Below, in pieces: positions 46,424 through 54,703 of a stretch of 64,000 nt of DNA. Location: contig JAFIEV010000020.1 of assembly GCA_020832305.1 (NCBI GenBank), positions 60,812 through 124,811 on the forward strand, in the 5' to 3' direction. The position numbers and the translations under genes were made by a program. The notes under the pieces are model-generated. The model was not told the DNA's origin and ran no database searches. It saw only the letters and a list, made by a program, of their open reading frames with translations. This DNA is from Cyclobacteriaceae bacterium (lineage in GTDB: Bacteria > Bacteroidota > Bacteroidia > Cytophagales > Cyclobacteriaceae). The first letter of the stretch is position 1; the number at the start of each line of letters is the position of its first letter.

Positions 46424-47311
46424 ATGGATCTTCAACAGGAACTCATACAACTTAAACCGGAAAAAGAATTTTTTGTAGGAATCGATTCCGATGGTTGCGT
46501 TTTTGACACCATGGAAATTAAGCAAAAGGAATGTTTTTGCCCAAATTTCATCAAGCATTTCAATCTTCAGGTCATCAGCAAATATGCCCGGGAAACCTGG
46601 GAATTTGTTAACCTTTACTCACAAACCCGGGGTATTAACCGGTTTCAGGCGGTGATTACTGCCATTCAATTACTCGCAGACCGTCCTGAGACACTGGCAA
46701 GAGGCGCCAGGCTGCCAGATATTCAGCCCCTTATCGATTGGGTGAAAAAGGAAACCAAACTTGGCAACCCTGCCCTGGAGCGATATGCTGCTGAAGTGAA
46801 AGACCCCAGAATTGATATGATCCTGAGCTGGTCTAAAGCGGTAAATGTGACTATTGAAGAGCTTGTATTTGGTATGCCGCCATTTCCTTTTGTGGTTGAT
46901 TCACTCAAAAAAGTTGGAGAAAGGGCAGACCTGATGGTGGTTTCGCAAACACCCCTCGAAGCCCTAACCCGGGAATGGGAGGAAAACAACATCGACCATA
47001 TGCTGCGAACCATAGCCGGGCAGGAGCATGGCACCAAAACAGAACATCTGAAATTTGCTGCCGTTGGTAAGTACCCGCTTGAGAAAATACTTATGATTGG
47101 TGATGCGCCCGGAGACTTAAAAGCAGCAAAATCAAATGATGTATTGTTTTTTCCAATTAATCCTGGACATGAAGAAGATTCGTGGGAGCGATTTTATAAT
47201 GAAGGTATTGATCGCTTTTTAAACGGGACTTATAAGGGAGCTTATGAAGATGCGCTCATTGTGGAATTTAAAAAATATCTTCCCGAATTACCACCCTGGA
47301 AAACCAAATAA
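46424..47311 (+). CDS. HAD-superfamily hydrolase (phosphatase-like)
   Basis: 295 residues with HAD motif I as GIDSDGCVFDTM (nucleophile Asp21, acid Asp23), motif II as MVVSQTP, a motif III Lys in GTKTEHLK and motif IV as MIGDAPGDLKAA. The long helical insertion after motif I is a type I cap that sets substrate. It lies between the PFK homologue and the LarA homologue, 2 nt before the latter, so the genes are co-expressed. In context it could dephosphorylate a sugar-acid phosphate or guard against a dead-end phosphate ester. The substrate cannot be read. Confidence 0.75.
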   Translation: MDLQQELIQLKPEKEFFVGIDSDGCVFDTMEIKQKECFCPNFIKHFNLQVISKYARETWEFVNLYSQTRGINRFQAVITAIQLLADRPETLARGARLPDIQPLIDWVKKETKLGNPALERYAAEVKDPRIDMILSWSKAVNVTIEELVFGMPPFPFVVDSLKKVGERADLMVVSQTPLEALTREWEENNIDHMLRTIAGQEHGTKTEHLKFAAVGKYPLEKILMIGDAPGDLKAAKSNDVLFFPINPGHEEDSWERFYNEGIDRFLNGTYKGAYEDALIVEFKKYLPELPPWKTK

Positions 47312-47313
47312 TT

Positions 47314-48585
47314 ATGTTGTACTACCAAAAGAAAAGTACAGGAAAGGCTTTTACGTCTTCCGAGTTACAGCAAATGATGCAGGAAGCCCTCGACAAGCTG
47401 GGGCAACGAAACAAGGTGCTGGCCATTCCGCCTGATTTTACCCGATTTCATTCCTATGCGGGTCCACTTACTGAAATGGCCTGGGAATATTACGGTGAAA
47501 AAATGACGGATGTTTTGCCTGCGCTGGGTACACATACTGCCATGCCTGCCGATCAGATTAAAAGAATGTTTGGCAAAATGCCTTTGGATATTTTCCGCGT
47601 TCATGACTGGCGAAATGATATTGTCACCCTGGGTGAAGTCCCGGGCTCGTACCTGGAAGAAATTTCTGAAGGACGGGTTAATTACAACTGGCCTGCACAG
47701 GTAAATAAATTGTTGGTTGAAGGGCATTATGACTTGATATTATCGGTCGGACAGGTGGTGCCGCATGAGGTTATCGGCATGGCCAATCATAATAAAAACA
47801 TCTTTGTAGGCACCGGTGGCAAAGAAGGTATAAACAAAAGCCATTTCCTCGGGGCTGCTTATGGCATGGAACGCATTATGGGCCGCGCTATTAACCCGGT
47901 AAGGCAGGTACTCAATTATGCCTCAGAACATTTTGCCGCTGATATGCCCATAGTTTATGTGCTCACAGTAGTTGGAAATGATTCTGATGGAAAACTTGGA
48001 GTACTGGGCCTGTATGTTGGAGATGATATGGAATGCTTTATGCTGGCCTCCGAACAATCATTGCAGGTAAATTTTAAAATGGTCGAACGGCCTTTAAAAA
48101 AAGTAGTGGTTTTTCTCGATCCTGAAGAGTTTAAAAGTACCTGGCTTGGCAATAAAAGTGTGTACCGCACCCGCATGGCCATAGATGATGGCGGTGAACT
48201 TATTGTATTGGCTCCGGGTCTGCGTGAATTCGGAGAAGATAAAACCATAGATAAATTAATCAGAAAATATGGCTATGTGGGCACTCCACGCACCCTGGAA
48301 CTTACGGAGGCAAACGAAGATCTGCGTGAGAACCTGAGCGCTGCTGCCCATTTGATTCACGGATCCTCAGAAGATCGTTTTAAAATTACTTATTGCCCTG
48401 GTAATCTCAGCAAGGAAGAAATTGAAAGTGTAAATTTTGAATATGCGCCCCTGGCGGAAATGATTAAAAAGTACGATCCCGAAAAACTCACCGATGGTTA
48501 CAACATACTCCCAGGCGGTGAAGAGATTTTTTATATTTCAAACCCCGCCCTGGGTCTCTGGGCTCATAAAGAAAGATTTAAATAA
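47314..48585 (+). CDS. LarA-family nickel-pincer racemase/epimerase homologue (DUF2088)
   Basis: 423 residues. The lactate racemase active-site set can be aligned by eye: Arg44 in PDFTRFHS, His74 in GTHTAM, His151 in VVPHEV, Lys161 in NHNKNIF (the residue that tethers the nickel-pincer nucleotide) and His177 in NKSHFLG. So it should need the LarB/LarC/LarE-made cofactor, none of which is in the window. Members of the superfamily include racemases of other hydroxyacids and a D-gluconate 2-epimerase. With a mannonate-type SDR and gnd in the same operon, mannonate/gluconate epimerisation is the best guess. It starts 2 nt after the HAD gene stop. Confidence 0.8.
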   Translation: MLYYQKKSTGKAFTSSELQQMMQEALDKLGQRNKVLAIPPDFTRFHSYAGPLTEMAWEYYGEKMTDVLPALGTHTAMPADQIKRMFGKMPLDIFRVHDWRNDIVTLGEVPGSYLEEISEGRVNYNWPAQVNKLLVEGHYDLILSVGQVVPHEVIGMANHNKNIFVGTGGKEGINKSHFLGAAYGMERIMGRAINPVRQVLNYASEHFAADMPIVYVLTVVGNDSDGKLGVLGLYVGDDMECFMLASEQSLQVNFKMVERPLKKVVVFLDPEEFKSTWLGNKSVYRTRMAIDDGGELIVLAPGLREFGEDKTIDKLIRKYGYVGTPRTLELTEANEDLRENLSAAAHLIHGSSEDRFKITYCPGNLSKEEIESVNFEYAPLAEMIKKYDPEKLTDGYNILPGGEEIFYISNPALGLWAHKERFK

Positions 48586-48606
48586 TTCATCATCAATTTT
48601 TAGCAT

Positions 48607-50061
48607 ATGGAAAAATTAGCAGATATTGGCTTGATAGGTTTGGCCGTAATGGGCGAAAACCTGGTATTAAATATGGAGAGCAAAGGCTTTTCCGTAGCAG
48701 TGTACAATCGTAATACCGATCGGGTAGATGATTTCATCAACGGTCGTGGTGCAGGTAAAAACCTCATAGGTACCCACAGCCTGCAGGATCTTGTAAAATC
48801 TTTAAAGCGCCCTCGTAAAGTAATGCTTATGATCAAGGCCGGCAAACCGGTCGATGATGTGATCGAGCAACTCATACCCCTAATGGAGGAGGGAGATATT
48901 ATAATAGATGGTGGCAATTCCCATTTTCCCGATTCCAATAGAAGAACAAAATATGTAGAAGAAAAGGGCCTTCTGTTTATTGGCACCGGTGTATCAGGTG
49001 GAGAAGAAGGTGCTCTGCTCGGGCCATCTATTATGCCCGGAGGATCTCCAAAAGCATGGCCGGCTGTTAAAGATATTTTTCAGTCAATTGCGGCCAAAGT
49101 AGACGGTGATGTCCCATGTTGTGACTGGGTAGGTGAAAACGGCGCCGGTCATTTCGTTAAAATGGTACACAATGGCATCGAATATGGCGATATGCAATTG
49201 ATCTGCGAAGCCTATCAGGTTATGAAAGACCTTCTTGGTTTAAGCTATGATGAAATGCATGAGGCTTTTAAACAATGGAATGAAGGTGATCTTGATAGCT
49301 ATCTGATTGAAATTACCCGCGATATCCTGGCGTACAAAGATGAAGATGGAGCACCGATAGTTGAAAAAATTCTGGATACTGCTGGTCAGAAAGGAACGGG
49401 TAAATGGACAGGTATAGTGGCCCTTGATCTTGGCATTCCACTCACCCTTATTGGTGAAGCGGTATTTTCACGTTGTTTGTCTGCCATAAAAGATGAAAGG
49501 GTTGAAGCATCAAAAATCCTGTCTGGACCTTCACCAACTTTCGAAGGCGACAAAAAAGCTTTTATTGAGGATATTAGCAAGGCTTTATTTGCATCGAAAA
49601 TTGTTAGTTATGCGCAAGGCTATGCCTTGATGATGGCCGCAGCTGAAGAGTATGGATGGAATTTGAATTACGGCGGTATTGCCCTGATGTGGAGAGGTGG
49701 TTGCATCATACGGTCTGCATTTTTAGGTAAAATCAAAGATGCCTTTGATCAAAATCCCAATTTGAAAAACCTTTTACTTGATCCTTTCTTCAAAGAAAAA
49801 ATTGAAGCCTCGCAACAATCCTGGAGAAGAGTAGTGGCCGCTGCAATTAGCAATGGCATTCCTGTGCCAGCTTTATCTACAGCCCTCGCATACTTCGATG
49901 GATACCGTACTGAAAGATTGCCGGCCAATTTATTACAGGCCCAACGCGATTATTTCGGGGCACATATGTATGAAAGAATCGATAAACCCAGGGGTGAATT
50001 TTTCCACACCAACTGGACCGGCAGAGGAGGCCAGACAGCTTCTTCGGCTTACATAGTCTAA
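48607..50061 (+). CDS. gnd: 6-phosphogluconate dehydrogenase, decarboxylating
   Basis: 484 residues, the long (E. coli-like) form. The N-terminal Rossmann domain has GLAVMGENLVLNMESKGF and the cofactor loop NRNTDRVDDF, with an Arg that favours NADP. The active site is seen in GVSGGEEGALLGPSIMPGG, HFVKMVHNGIEYGDMQ and, near the C terminus, RPRGEFFHTNW-like KPRGEFFHTNWTGRGG. It converts 6-phosphogluconate to ribulose 5-phosphate, CO2 and NADPH in the cytoplasm. It follows the LarA homologue by 21 nt. No zwf or pgl gene is adjacent, which suggests that its substrate comes from gluconate here and not from glucose 6-phosphate. Confidence 0.95.
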   Translation: MEKLADIGLIGLAVMGENLVLNMESKGFSVAVYNRNTDRVDDFINGRGAGKNLIGTHSLQDLVKSLKRPRKVMLMIKAGKPVDDVIEQLIPLMEEGDIIIDGGNSHFPDSNRRTKYVEEKGLLFIGTGVSGGEEGALLGPSIMPGGSPKAWPAVKDIFQSIAAKVDGDVPCCDWVGENGAGHFVKMVHNGIEYGDMQLICEAYQVMKDLLGLSYDEMHEAFKQWNEGDLDSYLIEITRDILAYKDEDGAPIVEKILDTAGQKGTGKWTGIVALDLGIPLTLIGEAVFSRCLSAIKDERVEASKILSGPSPTFEGDKKAFIEDISKALFASKIVSYAQGYALMMAAAEEYGWNLNYGGIALMWRGGCIIRSAFLGKIKDAFDQNPNLKNLLLDPFFKEKIEASQQSWRRVVAAAISNGIPVPALSTALAYFDGYRTERLPANLLQAQRDYFGAHMYERIDKPRGEFFHTNWTGRGGQTASSAYIV

Positions 50062-50082
50062 ACCTCGCACTAAACCAGAAAT

Positions 50083-50110
50083 AAGGCTGCCATCAGGCAG
50101 CCTTTATTCC
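50083..50110 (+). terminator. Terminator-like hairpin between gnd and the lacI-type gene
   Basis: AAGGCTGCC (50083-50091) pairs perfectly with GGCAGCCTT (50096-50104) around ATCA, followed by TATTCC. The U-tract is short, so read-through into the regulator gene, which starts at 50115, is likely. Confidence 0.65.
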
Positions 50111-50114
50111 CTTT

Positions 50115-51125
50115 ATGAGTGTCACCATTAAGGATATAGCCAAAATGCTCAATGTTTCGCATACTACCGTATCGCGGGCATTGAATGACAGTCCGCTTAT
50201 AAGCCGGGAAACCAGGCAACGCGTGATTGAACTGGCCGAAAAGTACCACTATCAGCCTAATGTGATGGCCAGGAGTCTTGTTTTAAGTAAATCTTATAAT
50301 GTCGGTCTGTTTTTTTCAACCCTTCAGTCAGGTACAACTGCTCAGTTTTTTTTAGAATCTGTAAGAGCCGTGAGCATGGCTTTAAGAGGCACTTACAGGT
50401 TAAGTCTGCAAGGCATAGATGAGCTGGAAGACCCGAATAGCATCGACCGTCGCCATTATGATGGTATATTACTCATGAGCCAGGACACCCGCGATGATGA
50501 TTTCATTAAGATACTCAGGAAAAAGTCAATACCCTTAGTGGTGATGAACCGCGAAGTAGATATTCCGGAAGTGCATTCGGTACTTGCCAATGATGAAATT
50601 GCTGCATGGCAATTGACAGACCATCTGATTACCCACGGGCATACCAACATTGCAATAATAGAAGGAAAAAAGAATTTCAGAACCTCTGTTCGCCGCAAAG
50701 AAGGATTCCTGAGGGCAGTAACAGAATCAGCACTTCAAATCGACGAATCGCACATGGTAATCGGAGATTACGATATTTCCGGTGGATTTAGGGCCATGAA
50801 TAAACTTCTCGATCTTCAGGCAATACCTACAGCTGTTTTTTGTTCAAATGATGATATGGCTGTTGGCGCAATGAAGGCCATTTTTGCACGGGGACTAAGC
50901 GTTCCCTATGATATTTCTTTAACGGGTTTTGATGATAACGGATACTCAGCCTATCTCAGTCCGGCTCTTACTACAGTAAAAAGACCTGTCGAAGCTATGG
51001 GAGAAGCGGCTGCTCGTATGTTAATACAGCTAATGGAAATGGGTACCGCGGGTGTCCCTGAAAAAACCCTCCGTCTTGACCATACTTTTATGGAACGTGA
51101 ATCAGTGCGATCCTTAAAATCATAA
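50115..51125 (+). CDS. LacI-family transcriptional regulator
   Basis: 336 residues. The N-terminal helix-turn-helix is textbook LacI: TIKDIAKMLNVSHTTVSRALNDSPLISRETRQRV, then the hinge AEKYHYQPNVMARSLV and a periplasmic-binding-like sensor domain with PTAVFCSNDDMAVGAM and SLTGFDDNGYSAYL...LTTVKRP. It lies at the end of the sugar-acid operon and very likely controls it, perhaps through the operator at 44124-44139. The effector is probably a sugar acid or its phosphate. Confidence 0.93.
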   Translation: MSVTIKDIAKMLNVSHTTVSRALNDSPLISRETRQRVIELAEKYHYQPNVMARSLVLSKSYNVGLFFSTLQSGTTAQFFLESVRAVSMALRGTYRLSLQGIDELEDPNSIDRRHYDGILLMSQDTRDDDFIKILRKKSIPLVVMNREVDIPEVHSVLANDEIAAWQLTDHLITHGHTNIAIIEGKKNFRTSVRRKEGFLRAVTESALQIDESHMVIGDYDISGGFRAMNKLLDLQAIPTAVFCSNDDMAVGAMKAIFARGLSVPYDISLTGFDDNGYSAYLSPALTTVKRPVEAMGEAAARMLIQLMEMGTAGVPEKTLRLDHTFMERESVRSLKS

Positions 51126-51206
51126 AATCCGCCACTCATGTAATCTTGCTGGTAGTTTTCGGACGATTTTACTATAATGCTTTCATAATTTTTAAATCAA
51201 ACTACT

Positions 51207-52181
51207 ATGAAAGCAGCCGTGTACGATAGTTATGGGCCACCAGAGGTTGTAAAAATTGCAGACATTCCCCGTCCTGAGCCTTCTGCTCAACAAGTTTTGG
51301 TAAAAGTGCACGCTGGTACTGTGAACCGTACAGATTGTGGGTTTCGAAGCGCTGAATATTTTATAACCCGTCTCTTCTCCGGGTTATTTAATCCCAAAAT
51401 AAAAGTTCTGGGTTGTGAATTTGCAGGGGTTGTTGAATCAGTAGGTGACAAAGTTGAAAAATTTGCGCCCGGAGATAAGGTTTTCGGATTCAATGATATG
51501 CACTGGGGAGGACATGCCGAATATATACTGTTACAGGAAAAGGATGCTTTTACACATATTCCTCCTGGATTAAGTATGGATATGGCTGCCGCCCTTACAG
51601 AGGGAGCGCATTATGCTTTATGCTACATCAGAGCGGCAAAAATAAAGCAAGGTGACAAAGTACTGGTAAATGGCGGGACAGGCGCCATTGGTTCTGCTGC
51701 GATCCAATTGCTAAAATATTTTGGAGCCAATGTTACAGCGGTATGTGATACAGAATACATGCAGGTGGTAGCTGATTTGGGGGCAGATCGTGTAATTGAT
51801 TATACAAAAGAGGACTTTACACAATTGAATGAGAGTTTTGACATGGTATTTGACGCCGTGGGAAAAAGCACATTTGGTAAAACTAAACGACTGCTTAAAA
51901 AGAATGGAAAATATGCTTCTACCGAATTGGGTCCCCGTGGTGAAAATCCTTTTTTAGCCTTACTGGGTACTTTAAAAAAAGGAAAAAAAGTATTGTTTCC
52001 CCTGCCATTTATTCGCCTTGACGATGTTGAGTTTATAGCAAAAATTTCAGCCGAAAAACGGTTCAGTCCACTTATAGACCGCGCCTACTCATTAGATCAG
52101 ATCGTAGATGCCTACCGCTATGTGGATTCTGGCCAAAAAAGAGGAAATGTAATCATCAGCATGACACTTTCTGCGAATTAG
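51207..52181 (+). CDS. MDR-superfamily NAD(P)-dependent dehydrogenase (quinone-oxidoreductase-like)
   Basis: 324 residues with an N-terminal GroES-like domain (VLVKVHAGTVNRTDCGFRS, GCEFAGVVESVGDKVEKFAPGDKVFGF) and a Rossmann domain with NGGTGAIGSAAIQLLKYFG. The structural and catalytic zinc ligands of alcohol dehydrogenases are not seen, so it belongs with the zinc-free quinone oxidoreductase-like branch. It starts 81 nt after the LacI gene but is probably outside the sugar-acid operon. The substrate is unknown. Confidence 0.85.
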   Translation: MKAAVYDSYGPPEVVKIADIPRPEPSAQQVLVKVHAGTVNRTDCGFRSAEYFITRLFSGLFNPKIKVLGCEFAGVVESVGDKVEKFAPGDKVFGFNDMHWGGHAEYILLQEKDAFTHIPPGLSMDMAAALTEGAHYALCYIRAAKIKQGDKVLVNGGTGAIGSAAIQLLKYFGANVTAVCDTEYMQVVADLGADRVIDYTKEDFTQLNESFDMVFDAVGKSTFGKTKRLLKKNGKYASTELGPRGENPFLALLGTLKKGKKVLFPLPFIRLDDVEFIAKISAEKRFSPLIDRAYSLDQIVDAYRYVDSGQKRGNVIISMTLSAN

Positions 52182-52201
52182 CGAAATGCGCAGAAATACA
52201 T

Positions 52202-53209
52202 CTATCGGCCGAAACTTTCTACACGGTGCTGCATCTGAGTTGAAAATACAGGAAAGCTCATTCGTATGTTAACATAGAAGCCTTCATTTTTCAAACCTGG
52301 CCGATATCCCAATTCAGCTCCATAGGCCCAGCTGACGGCCCGGTTAAATTTGCCTTCGAATCCGGCACGGGCTCCTATGAGGTTGGTGGCTAATTGTGAG
52401 GCAGGATATACGATATTGCCGTCAAATACATCTTTAATGTTTACAAAAGGCGTTGCCATCAAATCAAAGTATGCAGTAAAAATCAGATCATTTACCAGCG
52501 TTCCGTAAACTTTATCTGGTTGAACAGCTACGTTTTTGATACTGGTTGTAGAAAATCCAAGATAAAATCCTTGTGCAGTCATATCTGAATACAAGCTCTC
52601 ATTTTCTCCTGCCGGTCGTCCTTCCATATCTGCAATTTCTATACCTTGTTTTTCGGCTACGGCCTTGTAATTTAATGCCGTAGCATAGGAAAACCCACCA
52701 CTGCGGATACCGTAAATCCTGCGCATTTTGGTAGGAATGACAGTGTGATTAGGAACTGTTGCCGCCCATTTGTTTCCCTGGTACCGGGTTGAGTATAATA
52801 TAAATTTCGTTTCGGTATCTTGTTCCCTGTCTACAATATGATAAGTACCAACCATTTCAAAGAATGTGTATGAACGAGGCTGGTTGTCTACAGTTGCATT
52901 TTTAAAAGCAGCATCTCTTACAAGGTCAAAACGTTGCGAGTATGCTGTCCTGGCATGAAACTTTATGTCAAATACTTCTTTGTGGTAATATTGGGCTTCA
53001 AAACCAAATCCTACTGAGGCATTGGCCGAGTAATACTCACCATAAATGGGCTGAAGATGTATGTATAATTTACTGATATCATAAGGATTGTCGTAGAGTT
53101 CCTCGTAGGTGATGGTTTGAGGAACCCTGCTGCTTCCCGGCAACTGTGCGAATAGTACCGAGCTTTTCAGTACCAGGAATAAGATTAGTTGTAGTAAAAC
53201 TTTTTTCAC
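52202..53209 (-). CDS. Outer-membrane beta-barrel-like protein of unknown function
   Basis: 335 residues with a signal peptide (MKKVLLQLILFLVLKSSVLFAQ). The mature part alternates polar and hydrophobic residues in short strands rich in Tyr and Phe (FGFEAQYYHKEVFDIKFHARTAY, VSWAYGAELGYRPGLKNEGFYVNIRMSF), typical of outer-membrane barrels. I do not recognise the family. It is transcribed alone on the minus strand, convergent with the MDR gene and separated from hemL by a 183-nt gap. Confidence 0.65.
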   Translation of the reverse strand: MKKVLLQLILFLVLKSSVLFAQLPGSSRVPQTITYEELYDNPYDISKLYIHLQPIYGEYYSANASVGFGFEAQYYHKEVFDIKFHARTAYSQRFDLVRDAAFKNATVDNQPRSYTFFEMVGTYHIVDREQDTETKFILYSTRYQGNKWAATVPNHTVIPTKMRRIYGIRSGGFSYATALNYKAVAEKQGIEIADMEGRPAGENESLYSDMTAQGFYLGFSTTSIKNVAVQPDKVYGTLVNDLIFTAYFDLMATPFVNIKDVFDGNIVYPASQLATNLIGARAGFEGKFNRAVSWAYGAELGYRPGLKNEGFYVNIRMSFPVFSTQMQHRVESFGR

Positions 53210-53392
53210 CTTGGCCTAAATGTTTATTTAAGAGCAATGTATAAAGTGAGAAAGTAAAAAACAATCTCACTTAACAAATATACTTTTATCCGGGTTTATT
53301 CAAAAATCCGCTCTGGGGTTAAGTCAATTTGATATGTAAGTTCTTTCATGTAAGGCATAAAAAAGACTATCAAATGACAGATTTGTTGCTAT

Positions 53393-54703
53393 TTATGTCA
53401 TGTTTTCATGGGCTTCCAGCAGTGATTCCCGGGCTGCCTGAGCTATTTTACCGATGGTGCCTTCATTGACTGAGGCAGAAATAAACAGCGATTCAAATTG
53501 TGATGGTGCCAGATAAACACCACGGTTAAGCATGGCATTGAAATAAGCTGCAAAAAGTTTTGTGTCTGATTTTTTTGCATCTTCAAAATTTTCAACCGGA
53601 TCTTCAGAAAAGAACAAACTAATCATGGAGCCTATCTGGTTGATTGTGTAATTTTTATGTACTGCATCACAGGCTTTGATAAGCTCATTTTTGAGTTTTT
53701 GAGTTATACGGTCAAGGTCCTTATAAATGGCTGTATTTTCATTCAGGTAGCTTAGCATGGCAAAGCCCGCTGCCATGGCAACCGGGTTTCCTGAAAGTGT
53801 ACCTGCCTGATAGACCGGACCGGATGGACTTACAAAATCCATGATATCCTTTTTTCCTCCATAAGCGCCTACAGGCATGCCTCCTCCTATGATTTTTCCA
53901 AGGGTTGTAAGGTCTGGTTTTACTTTGAGCAATTCCTGAGCGCCTCCCCGGGCCAGTCGAAAGCCTGTCATTACTTCATCGAAAATAAGTACGATGTTAT
54001 GTTTATCGCAAATCTTGCGAAGGCCTTCCAGATATCCTGCTTTAGGTAAAACGCATCCCATGTTTCCCGCAACAGGTTCAATTATCAATGCAGCGATAGA
54101 ATCGGGATTTAAGTCTACTATTTTTTGTACGGCAGTGAGATCGTTGTACGGTGCTGTAAGGGTGTCTTTTGCGGTTCCTTTTGTGACTCCCGGGCTATCG
54201 GGATTCCCCATAGTGATGGCACCACTACCCGCTGCAATGAGGAATGAATCTCCATGTCCGTGATAGCAGCCTTCAAATTTGATTATTTTTTCACGGCCTG
54301 TATAACCTCTTGCCAGCCTGATGGCCGACATCGTTGCTTCTGTACCTGAATTTACCATTCTTACCTTTTCAACGGAAGGCACCATATTAACGATGAGTTC
54401 GGCCATTTCTACTTCATTCTTTGTGGGGGCTCCAAAAGATAATGACCCTTTAATGGCATCAGATACAGCTTTTTCTATGATTTCATGTGCATGACCCAAA
54501 ATCATTGGCCCCCATGAATTGATAAGTTCTATATACGAATTTCCATCAACATCATACAGATAGGGTCCTTTGGCATGGCTTATAAAAATAGGATTTCCAC
54601 CCACAGCCTTAAACGCCCTTACGGGTGAGTTGACTCCCCCCGGGATAAATTGTAGTGCTTTTTGAAATAATTTTTTACTGTTATCTTTTTTTAAACCGTT
54701 CAT
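53393..54703 (-). CDS. hemL: Glutamate-1-semialdehyde 2,1-aminomutase
   Basis: 436 residues, normal length. PLP-enzyme motifs are GGVNSPVRAFKAVGG, VNSGTEATMSAIRLARGYTGR, FEGCYHGHGDSFLIAAGSGA, LIFDEVMTGFRLARGGAQ and the PLP Lys in TTLGKIIGGGMPVGAYGG. It makes 5-aminolevulinate from glutamate 1-semialdehyde in C5-pathway haem synthesis. The start overlaps the stop of the upstream gene as ATGA (54700-54703), so the two are translationally coupled, a link I cannot explain from function. Confidence 0.95.
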   Translation of the reverse strand: MNGLKKDNSKKLFQKALQFIPGGVNSPVRAFKAVGGNPIFISHAKGPYLYDVDGNSYIELINSWGPMILGHAHEIIEKAVSDAIKGSLSFGAPTKNEVEMAELIVNMVPSVEKVRMVNSGTEATMSAIRLARGYTGREKIIKFEGCYHGHGDSFLIAAGSGAITMGNPDSPGVTKGTAKDTLTAPYNDLTAVQKIVDLNPDSIAALIIEPVAGNMGCVLPKAGYLEGLRKICDKHNIVLIFDEVMTGFRLARGGAQELLKVKPDLTTLGKIIGGGMPVGAYGGKKDIMDFVSPSGPVYQAGTLSGNPVAMAAGFAMLSYLNENTAIYKDLDRITQKLKNELIKACDAVHKNYTINQIGSMISLFFSEDPVENFEDAKKSDTKLFAAYFNAMLNRGVYLAPSQFESLFISASVNEGTIGKIAQAARESLLEAHENMT

